A stretch of 64,000 nt of DNA from UA16 sp905478895 (GCA_943788495.1 CALSQO010000002.1:682001-746000), one strand, 5' to 3'; numbered from the stretch's first letter, positions 41,668 through 51,206 are shown. The notes: generated from the sequence alone by a model not told the origin. Numbers and translations: made by a program.

Positions 41668-43011
41668 ATGGAGACAAAGAAATCGGTGGTAGTTTTGGGT
41701 GCGGGTCGTTCCAGTTCTTCGCTGATCCAGGAACTCTTGAATCGATCGGAAGCCAACAATTGGCAGGTAGCCGTTGGCGATGTGGACGTGGCTTTGGCGC
41801 AGCAAAAATGTTCGGCACATCCCGCATCTGAGGCCTTTGCGATTGATCCGAAAAACAATGCAATTCGAGATGAGCGAATCAAATCAGCACATTTGGTCAT
41901 CTCCATGGTCCCCGCATTTTTACACCCGGAAATTGCCGCGGTGGCCATTGAGGCCGGCGTGCCAGTGATAACGCCAAGTTACGTAAGTCCCGAAATGGAA
42001 GCATTGCATGACCGCGCAGTGGAGAAGGGCGTACTTGTCTTGAATGAGATTGGCCTGGATCCAGGCATCGATCATTTGAGTGCCAAGCAAGTGCTGGACA
42101 GAATCGCCGGCGAGGGTGGGGAAATGTTGGAATTTGAATCGTATTGCGGAGGGTTAATCGCTCCGGATTCCGATGACAATCCTTGGCATTATAAATTCAG
42201 TTGGAACCCCCGCAATGTTGTGCTCGCTGGCCAAGCGGGCCCTGCAACGTTTTTGGCCGGTGGATCGGATCGATTGGTGCCGCCGCATCGGGTTTTTCAA
42301 AATGCACGAACCATCGAAGTAGGAGGGACATCGTTTGAAGGGTATCCCAACCGGGATTCCATTATGTACGTCGAAAAGTATGGATTGGATGGCATTCAGA
42401 CCCTCGTCCGTGGAACACTTCGCGGGGAAGGGTTTTGCGCTGGGTGGGATGCACTGGTGCAGTTGGGGTGTGTTCGGGACGATGTCAGCATGGCATGGCC
42501 CGCGGGTTGTTCTTGGGCCGATTGGTTGCGTTCCTTTGTTCCCGCGCAGTGGGCGGAGGAAGGACTTGAATCGTCCGTTCGCCGCGTCACCCATTGCTCG
42601 GCGGAGACTTTGACTCGGTTAAATTGGCTCGGCTTATTCGATGACCAATCAGGACCTCAAATCACGCAGGGAACTCCTGCTCAGATCATTCAATCATTGT
42701 TGGAGGTCAAATGGGAATTGAAGCCCCAAGACCGGGACATGATTGTCATGTGGCACCGGTTTTTGTACGAAATCAATGGCGAACAACACGAAGTTACAAG
42801 CTCATTGCGGCTGGAGGGCCGGGACGCGGTTTACACGGGCATGTCCGATACGGTGGGATGGCCAATGGCCATCGCGGCCGAAGCCATGCTCCAAGGAAAG
42901 TTCGAGCAAACGGGTGTGGAAGTGCCCCTGCATCGGGATTACTACAATGTTATTTTGCCCGAATTGGAGCGCATGGGTGTCCACTTTGAAGAAACGCACC
43001 GCACATGTTAA
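41668..43011 (+). CDS. Saccharopine dehydrogenase family protein
   Basis: This 447-residue NAD(P)-dependent oxidoreductase resembles the C-terminal half of the mammalian AASS enzyme and fungal Lys9. It starts with a Rossmann motif VVVLGAGRSSSSLIQEL and contains HLVISMVPAFLHPEIA, the catalytic region NEIGLDPGIDHLSAK, SYCGGLIAPDSDDNPWHYKFSWNPRNV and a C-terminal domain. In Bacteroidota such proteins are linked to lysine metabolism through saccharopine; the exact direction here is inferred. It overlaps the next gene by 7 nt. Confidence 0.9.
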   Translation: METKKSVVVLGAGRSSSSLIQELLNRSEANNWQVAVGDVDVALAQQKCSAHPASEAFAIDPKNNAIRDERIKSAHLVISMVPAFLHPEIAAVAIEAGVPVITPSYVSPEMEALHDRAVEKGVLVLNEIGLDPGIDHLSAKQVLDRIAGEGGEMLEFESYCGGLIAPDSDDNPWHYKFSWNPRNVVLAGQAGPATFLAGGSDRLVPPHRVFQNARTIEVGGTSFEGYPNRDSIMYVEKYGLDGIQTLVRGTLRGEGFCAGWDALVQLGCVRDDVSMAWPAGCSWADWLRSFVPAQWAEEGLESSVRRVTHCSAETLTRLNWLGLFDDQSGPQITQGTPAQIIQSLLEVKWELKPQDRDMIVMWHRFLYEINGEQHEVTSSLRLEGRDAVYTGMSDTVGWPMAIAAEAMLQGKFEQTGVEVPLHRDYYNVILPELERMGVHFEETHRTC

Positions 43012-43403
43012 GCGCCGTCTTATCAGCGTGTATCTGTTGCGGATGCTGGGGAATGCCCGAATGGCCTGCTGATGGAGTGGCCCACGCGGATTGGGTTGAG
43101 AGCGCATTGGAATGGCGACTCAAACGAGGGGTGGACGCTTGCGGTCAAGACATGCTTGCCTTGGACGCGCTTTCCTTGGAATGGATTGCGAATTCAACAG
43201 AAATTAAGGTGCACATCGAAACGGAAGATTGGACCTTCCTGACCAAAGCTCCTGAATTAACAGCTCCGCTGATTCAGGTGCATGCTTGGATGATGATGCG
43301 AGGAGATACTGTGCCCCAGCGAAGTGTGCTGAAGCGGATGAAGCGAATTGCTCGAAGGACGGCTAGCGTTCGCTTTCGTTCAATTCGGGGCGATTTCAAC
43401 TGA
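43005..43403 (+). CDS. Hypothetical small exported protein
   Basis: A 132-residue protein with no family recognised. A short hydrophobic N-terminus with three cysteines (LSAVLSACICCGCWG) could be a lipoprotein-like signal. The rest is basic toward the end (RMKRIARRTASVRFRSI). It starts within the last codons of the saccharopine dehydrogenase gene, a sign of translational coupling. Its reality rests on this overlap and open length, so it is uncertain. Confidence 0.5.
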   Translation: MLSAVLSACICCGCWGMPEWPADGVAHADWVESALEWRLKRGVDACGQDMLALDALSLEWIANSTEIKVHIETEDWTFLTKAPELTAPLIQVHAWMMMRGDTVPQRSVLKRMKRIARRTASVRFRSIRGDFN

Positions 43404-43407
43404 TTAC

Positions 43408-43500
43408 TCAGAGCAAACTGCTGGCCGCCACGAACGTGGTGATCGATGCAACGAACATCAAGATAACCAACGCCAAATACCGAAGTGGAATGTGCTTCAT
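43408..43500 (-). CDS. Possible 30-residue membrane peptide
   Basis: In the 219-nt gap before ispH a minus-strand frame encodes MKHIPLRYLALVILMFVASI and ten more residues (TTFVAASSLL). That is a basic start followed by one membrane helix. It is below usual gene-calling limits. The composition is what a real small membrane protein shows, but nothing else supports it. The rest of the gap holds the ispH promoter. Confidence 0.35.
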   Translation of the reverse strand: MKHIPLRYLALVILMFVASITTFVAASSLL

Positions 43501-43610
43501 GCATCCCTTTACGGGGAATCGGGGCAAGAAGTTTCAGATTGTAGCGGGGTTTTTTTGACGTGTTTCAACATTCTTTGCCTCCGAAGGGCAAGGATTCAAC
43601 TTTCATTCTT

Positions 43611-43618
43611 TTTCTTTG
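43611..43618 (+). promoter_or_regulatory. -7-like box TTTCTTTG of ispH, 4 nt from the ATG
   Basis: One mismatch to TAnnTTTG, followed by CTGC and the ATG at 43623. The same box variant precedes rpmB. It implies a leaderless mRNA. Confidence 0.5.
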
Positions 43619-43622
43619 CTGC

Positions 43623-44867
43623 ATGCGCAGTTTTGAAGTCCCTTCGTTTTACCGCAGTCCCATCATTTCACGGGTGAAAGCCAAACGAAAGTCACAAGAC
43701 CCGCGCAAGCAAGATTTCGAACCGACCGTTTTGAATTTTGGAACGGTTCGCTTTGTCCTTGCCCGCCATTTTGGTTTTTGCTTTGGGGTGGAAAACGCCA
43801 TTGAAATCGCTTACCGCGCCATTGATGAAAACCCCGGTAAGCGAATTTTCTTGTTGAGTCAAATGATTCACAATCCCGAGGTCAACGCAGATTTGCAAGA
43901 CCGTGGAATCCGGTTTTTACAGGACACTGAGGGAAATATGTTGACACCGATGTCCGAGTTGAAGCATGATGATGTGGTTTTGATCCCAGCCTTTGGGACA
44001 ACCCTCGAAATCGAGGCCAAACTGAAGGAAATTGGTGTGGATGTTGACACCTACAATACGACGTGTCCGTTCGTCGAAAAGGTTTGGAAGCGTTCGGCAA
44101 AATTGGCCACGGAGGATTACACCATCGTTATTCACGGAAAACCTGAGCACGAAGAGACCCGCGCCACCTTCAGCCATTCCGGCGAAAAGGGTCATGCCCT
44201 CGTCATCAAAAATATGCTTGAAGCAGAGTTGCTGTGTGAATTCATCACAGGTCAAAAGGACGCGAGTGAGTTTGACACGCATTTTGCAGGAAGAACATCC
44301 AAGGGATTTGACCCCAAGGTGCATTTGAAGCGCATAGGCGTCGTGAACCAAACCACAATGCTGGCCTCTGACACCCAAGCCATTAGCGATCGGATCAAGC
44401 AAGCCGTGGAGGCCAAGCAGAACAATGCAGGTGATGTTGATTTTGCCAATACGCGCGATACACTTTGCTACGCAACCAATGATAACCAGCAAGCCACCCA
44501 AGCCGCGCTCGCCGAGGACCTCGCTGACCTTGCTGTCGTTGTTGGCGGATACAACAGTTCAAATACCTCCCATTTGGTGGAGCTGTGTGAAGCAACACTG
44601 CCTACTTTTTTCATTCGGAATGAGCGGGAATTTTTAGGGAATGGAACGGTTCAACATTATGATTGGCGCTTGGGGTTGCATCAGTCTACCATGGACCCAT
44701 GGCCACTCTCGGGCAAAGACGAGACGCCTTGCATTTTGGTGACAAGCGGAGCATCCTGTCCAGACGCAACGGTGGACCGTGTCATGCATGCAATTTTGAA
44801 GCGGTACCCCGGTTCAAAAGATGTGGATGACGTGTTAGTCGATTTTGAACAACGAATGGCACTCTGA
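43623..44867 (+). CDS. ispH: 4-hydroxy-3-methylbut-2-enyl diphosphate reductase
   Basis: IspH is the last enzyme of the MEP pathway, reducing HMBPP to IPP and DMAPP with an Fe-S cluster. The 414-residue length is of the long form seen in Bacteroidota and cyanobacteria. Three cluster cysteines are in FGFCFGVE, NTTCPFVEKV and SGASCPDATVD; HGKPEHEETRATF carries a substrate histidine. It supplies precursors for the carotenoid cluster 5-13 kb away. The start MRSFEVPSFY at 43623 is set by the box 4 nt upstream. Confidence 0.95.
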   Translation: MRSFEVPSFYRSPIISRVKAKRKSQDPRKQDFEPTVLNFGTVRFVLARHFGFCFGVENAIEIAYRAIDENPGKRIFLLSQMIHNPEVNADLQDRGIRFLQDTEGNMLTPMSELKHDDVVLIPAFGTTLEIEAKLKEIGVDVDTYNTTCPFVEKVWKRSAKLATEDYTIVIHGKPEHEETRATFSHSGEKGHALVIKNMLEAELLCEFITGQKDASEFDTHFAGRTSKGFDPKVHLKRIGVVNQTTMLASDTQAISDRIKQAVEAKQNNAGDVDFANTRDTLCYATNDNQQATQAALAEDLADLAVVVGGYNSSNTSHLVELCEATLPTFFIRNEREFLGNGTVQHYDWRLGLHQSTMDPWPLSGKDETPCILVTSGASCPDATVDRVMHAILKRYPGSKDVDDVLVDFEQRMAL

Positions 44868-44910
44868 CCCCTGAATTGCGGGTGGTCGGATGTAAATTCG
44901 CTGAAGAATT

Positions 44911-45279
44911 ATGCAAGCCCCACGACTCAAATCCATGTTTCGGAATGTCCGAACCACACCCCGTCGATTCGACTTTAAGTCGCGGCATCTTCCGGAGTTG
45001 GATGAGGAATGGCAAGCGCGGAAGTCGCGGGTGGAGCAAGAAGTGTCGGTATCCAATGATGGGGATGCAAATCGAAGGGAGATTCGGTTTCGTTCCCCGC
45101 GAAAGGCCGCTAGTGGTCAGCGAACCGAGCAGCGCCACCAACAGATTGCAGGAGCTCGCCGGGCGATGCTGCGGGCAGCGCTCATTGCATTGGCATTGAT
45201 CTGGCTCGCATGGAAAGGAATCCAATGGGTCGAGCAAAGTGATTTTTCACGGGTATTAAAGTGGATGGAAAATGCATGA
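44911..45279 (+). CDS. Small protein with C-terminal membrane helix (upstream of mutL)
   Basis: A 122-residue protein. The basic N-terminal half begins with RTTPRRFDFKSRHLPE; a charged region and one helix near residues 88-106 (AALIALALIWLAWKGIQWV) follow. A start at an internal ATG (44935, MFRNVRT) is also possible. The pattern of a basic RRFxF segment and a single late helix is seen in small proteins next to mutL or rhomboid genes in Flavobacteriales. Function unknown. It overlaps the mutL start by 8 nt. Confidence 0.7.
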   Translation: MQAPRLKSMFRNVRTTPRRFDFKSRHLPELDEEWQARKSRVEQEVSVSNDGDANRREIRFRSPRKAASGQRTEQRHQQIAGARRAMLRAALIALALIWLAWKGIQWVEQSDFSRVLKWMENA

Positions 45280-47169
45280 GGTGATCCGACAACTTCCGGA
45301 AAATGTTTCCAACCAGATTGCAGCGGGAGAAGTGGTTCAACGTCCAGCTTCCGCTGTCAAGGAGCTCATGGAAAACGCCATCGATGCGGGTGCTTCGCGC
45401 ATTGAGGTCCGTGTGGTGGATGCAGGGCGGACGCTGATCCAAGTGCTTGATAATGGAGCAGGCATGGTGTCCGCAGATGCGGCGCGGTGTTTCCAGCGGC
45501 ATGCCACTTCAAAAATTAGCGTAGCGGAGGATTTGTACAGCATTGTTTCGAAGGGGTTCCGAGGGGAAGCACTGGCCTCCATCGCCTCCATCGCGCACGT
45601 CGAATTGAAGACCCGTCATATCAGTGAAGAACATGGTGTTCTGCTGCAATTGGAGGGAGGAAAAGCGGCAAATCCGATGCCGTGCGCATTTGAGGAAGGC
45701 ACCCAAATTTCAGTGCGGCATTTGTTTTTCAATGTCCCGGCGCGCAGGAATTTCTTGAAATCGGATGCCGTTGAATTGCGGCACGTCATCGATGAATTTC
45801 ACCGGCTGGCTTTGGCCCATGAAACGGTGCATTTTTCCCTGCATCACAACGATTCTGAGCTGTTCAACCTCAAGGCCTTCGTCGCGTCGCAAACGCGTCG
45901 TGGGGGTTTTTGGCAGCAAATACGATGAGCGTCTGGTCCCGGTGGAGGAACACACCGATGTGGTCAGTGTAGAAGGATTTGTAGGCAAGCCTGAATTTGC
46001 TCGTCGTACGCGCGGGGAGCAGTTTCTATTCGTGAACCAACGCTTCATCAAGCATCCGTTGTTGCATCGCACGATCATGGATGCCTACGAAGGATTGCTT
46101 CCTCGGAATCAATACCCCTTGTACGTCCTGTTTTTGACCATTGACCCTGCCCGATTGGATGTGAACATTCATCCCACCAAAACAGAAGTCAAGTTCGATG
46201 AGGAGCGCCATGTGCTTTCCTTATTGCTTCCTGCAATTCGTCGCGGTCTCGGAAAGTATGCAGTTGCTCCGTCCCTGGATTTTGATCAGGAGACAGGGTT
46301 GAATATTACGCCATTGGACCCGTCGCGTCCTGTTTCGGAACCATCGGTAACGGTGAATTCGGATTACAATCCGTTTCGGACTCCGTCTCAAGGTTCCCAG
46401 CGCTGCAGGAACACCTTCGGATTCGTCAAATCGCCAAAGTGGCCATGCGCTGCGCCCCGGCCGCGGACAAATGGATGCTTGGAAAAAACTTTACGGTGAT
46501 GCCCTCACTACTGAGGCACCGTCGGTTCAGGAAGCCAATGCATCCTTGGAACGATTCGATTTGGACATTCGCGGTGCATCAGCGCCGCTATTGAGCGATC
46601 AATCGGTGGACCAGAAGCGCTCTGTCTTCCAATTTCAGCAGCGCTATGTGGCCACGAGCACGCGATCGGGAATTTTGTTGATTGATCAGCATCGCGCCCA
46701 CCAGCGTGTTTTGTACGAACTGTTGGTGACGCAGCTCCAAAATGAAACTTCCTCCATTCCCGTTCAGCGGTTGTTGTTTCCAGAGGTGGTAGAGTTGAAT
46801 GCGGGCGATCGGCATTTCGTACTCGAATCCAAAGATTGGCTGGAGCGCATGGGATTGTTGATTGAGCCCGATGACGCAGGCGTTCAAATTACTGGAATGC
46901 CTGCCGAAGGGGACTCTACGCCTGCATTGTTGATCGAAGCAGTGTTGGAAGACGACGGCAATGATCTACCGGGCATATCGCGTGCGGAACGCGTCGCTGC
47001 TCAGATGGCGCAATCGATGGCCATTCGAGCAGGTAAGGTGCTCAAGGAAGAGGAGATGACGGATTTGTTGGACCGTTTGTTTGGTTGTTCTGCTCCTGAC
47101 CGCGACCCGTTTGGTCGTCGTGTGATTGTTAACTTTGATGCCAACGACATCGAGCAACGATTCCAATAA
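45272..47169 (+). pseudogene. mutL: mutL, DNA mismatch repair protein, with two frameshifts
   Basis: MutL couples mismatch recognition to strand removal. The N-terminal ATPase is clear (ENAIDAGAS at 34-42, DNGAGM, RGEALASIASIAH) up to LFNLKAF. The coding frame then moves by one base near 45875; it continues as RKRVVGVFGSKYDERLVPVEEH. It moves again near 46398 in the linker and continues with PSDSSNRQSGHALRPGRG and the C-terminal domain (IDQHRAHQRVLYE). Both events look like one extra base. The three pieces align with intact MutL with no loss. Either it is a real broken gene or these are assembly errors. The C-terminal motif DQHR lacks the endonuclease DQHA(X)2E pattern. Confidence 0.8.
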
Positions 47170-47858
47170 TGCTTCAAAATGCCCCACAGGTTGTCAAAAA
47201 CCTCATCATCATCAATGTCCTTTTCTTCGTTGCTTCCATGCTCGTTGGGGAGGATCAAGCGGTGACGTGGCTCGCGGGCACCTATCCAGGCTCGCCGTTT
47301 TTTCAACCATGGCAGATCATCACCCACATGTTCATGCATGGCGGGTTGGGTCACTTGTTTTTCAACATGTTTGCGCTGTACATGTTTGGCAGCCAGTTGG
47401 AACGGTTATGGGGGCCGCAGCGTTTTTTGAATTACTACATCATCAGTGGACTCGGGGGTTTTTTCTTGCATGAGTTTTTCATTGGTTTGGATTTCTACCA
47501 GACGTACGGAACGTTTTTCCCGGATCGGGCGCAATTGGTGCCGAGCGGCATGACCGATAGGCAAGCCATTTACATTTTGGAAAGTACATTCGGAAGAGTG
47601 GTCGGTGCTTCGGGTGCTGTCTTCGGTATTTTGCTGGCATTTGGATTGCTCTTTCCGAATACCCGTTTGATGCTCTTGTTCCCGCCGATACCGATCAAAG
47701 CGAAATACTTTGTTATGGGCTACGGTTTGATTGAGCTGGGCCTTGCTTTGGACAACGGCTCAGGCGATAATGTTGCCCATTTTGCCCATCTGGGTGGCAT
47801 GCTGTTTGGCTATATTCTGCTCAAACGATGGCAAAAAGAACGTGGAACATTTTATTGA
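47169..47858 (+). CDS. Rhomboid family intramembrane serine protease
   Basis: The 229-residue protein has about six membrane helices. WQIITHMFMHGGLGHLFFNMFALY carries the conserved histidine and asparagine. The nucleophile serine is in VVGASGAVFG near residue 145. The catalytic histidine is in NVAHFAHLGGMLFGY. The structure agrees with an active rhomboid, cleaving substrates in the membrane. Its ATG overlaps the mutL stop (TAATG), so expression is coupled to mutL. A second rhomboid gene follows. Confidence 0.93.
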   Translation: MLQNAPQVVKNLIIINVLFFVASMLVGEDQAVTWLAGTYPGSPFFQPWQIITHMFMHGGLGHLFFNMFALYMFGSQLERLWGPQRFLNYYIISGLGGFFLHEFFIGLDFYQTYGTFFPDRAQLVPSGMTDRQAIYILESTFGRVVGASGAVFGILLAFGLLFPNTRLMLLFPPIPIKAKYFVMGYGLIELGLALDNGSGDNVAHFAHLGGMLFGYILLKRWQKERGTFY

Positions 47859-47863
47859 AGCGG

Positions 47864-48787
47864 ATGTGGGAGGAGATTAAAAAGCAATGGGCAAGTGGTG
47901 GCATTCTGAACCGATTGATTTTATTCAATGTCGGGGTGTTCGTTGTGCTTACGACCCTGCAATTGGCGGGCCGCATGGGAATGGGTGATTTCGGATTTAC
48001 CCGACCGGAAGTCTACGGCTTGGCCACGTCCTGGGATTTGTCGATTTTGATGCGTCGCCCGTGGACGGTCCTGACGCACATGTTCGTTCACATGGGGGTT
48101 TGGCACCTTGCCATGAACATGCTCTGGTTGCATTGGATGGGCCGATTGTTTGTTTCGGAATTTGGCCCTCGTCGATTGCTGAGCATGTATTTTGTGGCAG
48201 GCCTAGCAGGCTTTCTGCTTTACGCCATTGTGCTCAACGTCTTTCCAGGAATGCGCCAAGGAACTTATGCATATGGTGCAAGTGCAGCAGTAATGGGCAT
48301 CATGGCGGCCGCAGCAACGGCGCAGCCTAACCGAACCATCAACCTCGTTTTTTTGGGTGCGGTACCGCTGAAATACCTCGCGATCGGTTGGATAGGATTG
48401 GACTATTTTGCGTTGAGTGGTTCGGATAATACAGGGGGGCATTTGGCGCATCTTGGCGGAGCGGTGTTTGGTTATTTTGCTGTCATGGAATCGCGCAAAG
48501 GCCGCGATTGGGTGCGGTGGTTTGAATCAATTTTGGATGCCGTGGTAGGTTTGTGGGCAAGCAGCCGCGATGCGGTTACGCCCCGGGGTGATCGCCAACG
48601 CAGGACCAAACGAAAATCAGCACAAGAAGGCCGCACGGATCGGTTCAAGTCCGACGAAGAGTTCAACCTGGAAAGGAAGCAGCAGTCCGCTGAAATGGAT
48701 GCTATTCTCGATAAAATTTCAAAGCACGGTTATGATAACCTAACCGCCGAAGAGAAAGAGTTTTTGTTTCGCCAGTCCAAGACATGA
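47864..48787 (+). CDS. Rhomboid protease with C-terminal DUF6576-like tail
   Basis: This is a second rhomboid of 307 residues. WTVLTHMFVHMGVWHLAMNML, the nucleophile YGASAAVMG and the histidine in GGHLAHLGGAVFGYF are intact. After the last helix there is a basic linker and a C-terminal segment (SAEMDAILDKISKHGYDNLTAEEKEFLFRQ) typical of DUF6576 in Bacteroidota, also seen as a short conserved tail of unknown role. The start at 47864 begins MWEEIKKQW; a start at 47828 would overlap the upstream gene by 31 nt. It overlaps the next start as ATGA. Confidence 0.92.
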   Translation: MWEEIKKQWASGGILNRLILFNVGVFVVLTTLQLAGRMGMGDFGFTRPEVYGLATSWDLSILMRRPWTVLTHMFVHMGVWHLAMNMLWLHWMGRLFVSEFGPRRLLSMYFVAGLAGFLLYAIVLNVFPGMRQGTYAYGASAAVMGIMAAAATAQPNRTINLVFLGAVPLKYLAIGWIGLDYFALSGSDNTGGHLAHLGGAVFGYFAVMESRKGRDWVRWFESILDAVVGLWASSRDAVTPRGDRQRRTKRKSAQEGRTDRFKSDEEFNLERKQQSAEMDAILDKISKHGYDNLTAEEKEFLFRQSKT

Positions 48788-49935
48788 TGGATCGAAGGAC
48801 TGCAAAAAAAGCTCGGACCTGGTGGTCATTGGTCTTGTTTTTGCCCGGATTATTGGGTGTTTTGACAGCTGAATGCGCTGTGCGTATATCGCCGGAAGTG
48901 GTGCCTTTTTTGGGTGTTTCGGGAGTGCTGTTTCCGGCGAGTTGGTTGTTGCTGGTGCTGGGGACATTGGGTGCCCTCCGATCCCAAAAGTGGAAATGGA
49001 CAGTGCTTGGTTTGCTCCTGATTGGCATTTCGCTCCCGCACGCACAATCCACTTGGGGCTGGACCATGCCGGGTACGACCACGTCACATTCAAAAGCGTT
49101 GCCGGCGAAACAGTTGAAGGTAGTATCCTGGAACGTTCGGCAATTCAATCGGTTCGCGTGGATCGGTATCCCCGCCGTGCCGGATTCGATTTTGGCATGG
49201 ATGAAGCGTACCAATGCCGATGTCATTTGCATCCAAGAAACGTACATGGAAGCCACGCAAGGCCGAGAGGCCCGTTCCAATCCATGGATGTCCCGAGGCA
49301 TGCTGAAGCGGGGCACAGGCATGCCCTATTTGACAGAAGAATTCGACCTCGGACGTGGCACGGATAAGCTGTTTGGGCTCACGGTATTGTCGCGCTATCC
49401 CGTGCTGCAAATGGAGTCATTGCCGTTTGAAAACGATAAAAACAACAGCGCCATGTCTGTGGATATTGCGATGGGTAGCGACACCGTGCGCATTTTCAAT
49501 GTGCACCTGAGTAGCATCGGTTTCGAAGAATCCGATTATGAAGATGCCCAAAATGTGACGGATGAAGAGGCCCGTAACCGGATTTTACACCGGCTTCAGT
49601 TGGCTTGGGAGAAACGTTCGAGCCAAGCGCGTAAGGTAGCGACTGCCGCATCCATCAGTCCGCATCCGGTCGTGTTGGCAGGAGATTTCAATGACACGCC
49701 GGTTTCGTATGCTGCAGAACAAATGGCCGATTGTTTGGTGGACGCGTACCACCGATCCGGGTGGTGGAATTCGCCTGCCTTGGGTGGAACCTACCAAGGG
49801 GATTTGCCATTTTTGCGGATCGATCAGATGTGGCATAGCCCTGAATTGTCCTGTGAGTCATATAAGACGGCAGATGTGGCGTTATCCGATCACCGTCCGA
49901 TTGTCGGAACATTTGCGTTCATCGCAACTCCCTAG
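48784..49935 (+). CDS. Membrane-anchored endonuclease/exonuclease/phosphatase (EEP) protein
   Basis: The 383-residue protein has three N-terminal helices (about 14-30, 38-64, 70-88) and then an EEP domain. The active-site motifs are VVSWNVRQFN near 117, DVICIQETYME near 152, VHLSS, LAGDFNDTP near 300 and LSDHRPIVG near 370. The family contains nucleases and phosphodiesterases; the substrate is unknown. Anchored membrane EEP proteins following a rhomboid pair are a common arrangement in Flavobacteriales. It is convergent with the carotenoid operon. Confidence 0.88.
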   Translation: MMDRRTAKKARTWWSLVLFLPGLLGVLTAECAVRISPEVVPFLGVSGVLFPASWLLLVLGTLGALRSQKWKWTVLGLLLIGISLPHAQSTWGWTMPGTTTSHSKALPAKQLKVVSWNVRQFNRFAWIGIPAVPDSILAWMKRTNADVICIQETYMEATQGREARSNPWMSRGMLKRGTGMPYLTEEFDLGRGTDKLFGLTVLSRYPVLQMESLPFENDKNNSAMSVDIAMGSDTVRIFNVHLSSIGFEESDYEDAQNVTDEEARNRILHRLQLAWEKRSSQARKVATAASISPHPVVLAGDFNDTPVSYAAEQMADCLVDAYHRSGWWNSPALGGTYQGDLPFLRIDQMWHSPELSCESYKTADVALSDHRPIVGTFAFIATP

Positions 49936-49944
49936 GAACTCTTT

Positions 49945-50703
49945 TCAGTCCTCTCGCGGGAGGCGCACAGCACGGGCTTTCATGGCCTCAATTCCCGCCA
50001 CGTGCATTCCAATCAACAAGAATCCATAAACCAAGTCATCGGCAGGCATGGTAAAAATGCGCCAACCCGTGTTGTGTCCCGGGTGGTACCAAACGATTTG
50101 GTCATGAATGATGGAGGCGTCTGAATGCAGGAGGGGATAGGCAGTGAAATCCAATCCCGTGAGGACACCATTCGAAAGGATGAATGGGAAAAGCAAAACG
50201 AAAAACGCGAGCCAGAGATCCGCCGACCAAGGCTTGTAATGTTTCAACGTCCATAGCAAACCAAATAGGGTCAAGAAGGAGGTGATGGCGATGTACCACC
50301 TATTGCTAAAATTCCAAACCAACAGGAAGCAGATGATGATTCCAACGATATTCAGCGTGCTGTCGGCGTTTTGGAGTGGATTGCGTTTGACGTATGCGCG
50401 CAGGGCGAAATACGTAAAAACACTGGCATAGGGAATGCAGAAGAAGAACAGGCATTCTTCGATGGGAAGCCCAAATAACGTTGGTCCGAGCAAATAGTCT
50501 GGATTGAATGCCCAAACTCCCGTGTTCGTGAACCAAACATCCCAGGCAATGAAAAAAGCACCAACGGCCAAATTGATGGGGAAGAAGTACTTCCATTCCT
50601 TGTAAAAGGAGACCTTTTTGTCAAAACTGAGCAAGAAGGGAAGGGCCAAAACGGCCAAATCGACCATGAGATAAAGCCCGTGTAGGTTTCCACTTTCCAT
50701 CAT
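49945..50703 (-). CDS. crtY: Lycopene cyclase, CrtYc/CrtYd fusion type
   Basis: This is a heterodimeric-type lycopene cyclase fused into one chain of 252 residues with about seven helices. The two halves carry the repeated signature LPIEECLFFF near residue 85 and PADDLVYGFLL near 225. It closes a beta-ionone ring on the end of lycopene. Single-ring specificity cannot be told. The start at 50703 overlaps the crtZ stop (ATGA); the frame is open much further upstream into crtZ but without similarity. Confidence 0.88.
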   Translation of the reverse strand: MMESGNLHGLYLMVDLAVLALPFLLSFDKKVSFYKEWKYFFPINLAVGAFFIAWDVWFTNTGVWAFNPDYLLGPTLFGLPIEECLFFFCIPYASVFTYFALRAYVKRNPLQNADSTLNIVGIIICFLLVWNFSNRWYIAITSFLTLFGLLWTLKHYKPWSADLWLAFFVLLFPFILSNGVLTGLDFTAYPLLHSDASIIHDQIVWYHPGHNTGWRIFTMPADDLVYGFLLIGMHVAGIEAMKARAVRLPRED

Positions 50704-51206
50704 GACGTCCGAGGATTGCCAGGATTTCTTTTCAATTCCATCGCTCGCTTGGCATCTACCCAGTATTTTCTTGGCACGAACAACATGCCGAAGCATTCGC
50801 CTTCTTCTTTGGTCAGGTGCTTGTGGTGCACCTTGTGTGCTTTCCGAATGGCCATGAAATAGGCATTCTCCGTGCGGCGGAACCACTTGAAACGCTGGTG
50901 GATGAAAACATCATGGACCAAAAAATAGGCCAGGCCGTACGCGGCAATCCCCGTGCCGATCCACACGCGAAAGTCACCTCCCGCCATGGACCCGGTGATG
51001 AAACACCACGCGCTCGGAATGGCGAAAATCAGAAAGAACGCATCGTTTTTCTCAAAAAATCCCGGTTCATGAACGTGGTGATCGGCATGAAAAAACCACA
51101 TGGTGCCATGCATGAGGTATTTGTGGGCAAACCACGCCACACCCTCCATAGCGACGAAAGTGCCGATGACGATGCTTGCAGATGATAGGAAATTTAACGC
51201 GTCCAT
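50700..51206 (-). CDS. crtZ: Beta-carotene hydroxylase
   Basis: CrtZ adds a 3-hydroxyl to the beta-ring using a diiron centre. The 168-residue protein has four membrane helices and the conserved histidine motifs: HKYLMHG, HADHHVHEP, HDVFIHQRF and HKVHHKHLTKEE. All ligands are present. It overlaps cruF by 13 nt and crtY by 4 nt within the operon. Confidence 0.94.
   Translation of the reverse strand: MDALNFLSSASIVIGTFVAMEGVAWFAHKYLMHGTMWFFHADHHVHEPGFFEKNDAFFLIFAIPSAWCFITGSMAGGDFRVWIGTGIAAYGLAYFLVHDVFIHQRFKWFRRTENAYFMAIRKAHKVHHKHLTKEEGECFGMLFVPRKYWVDAKRAMELKRNPGNPRTS

Noticed and set aside
45860..45930. Programmed ribosomal frameshift in mutL
   Set aside because: No slippery heptamer, rare-codon/stop pause or downstream pseudoknot was evident, and a second, separate shift occurs in a non-conserved linker. 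A mutation or sequence error is more likely.
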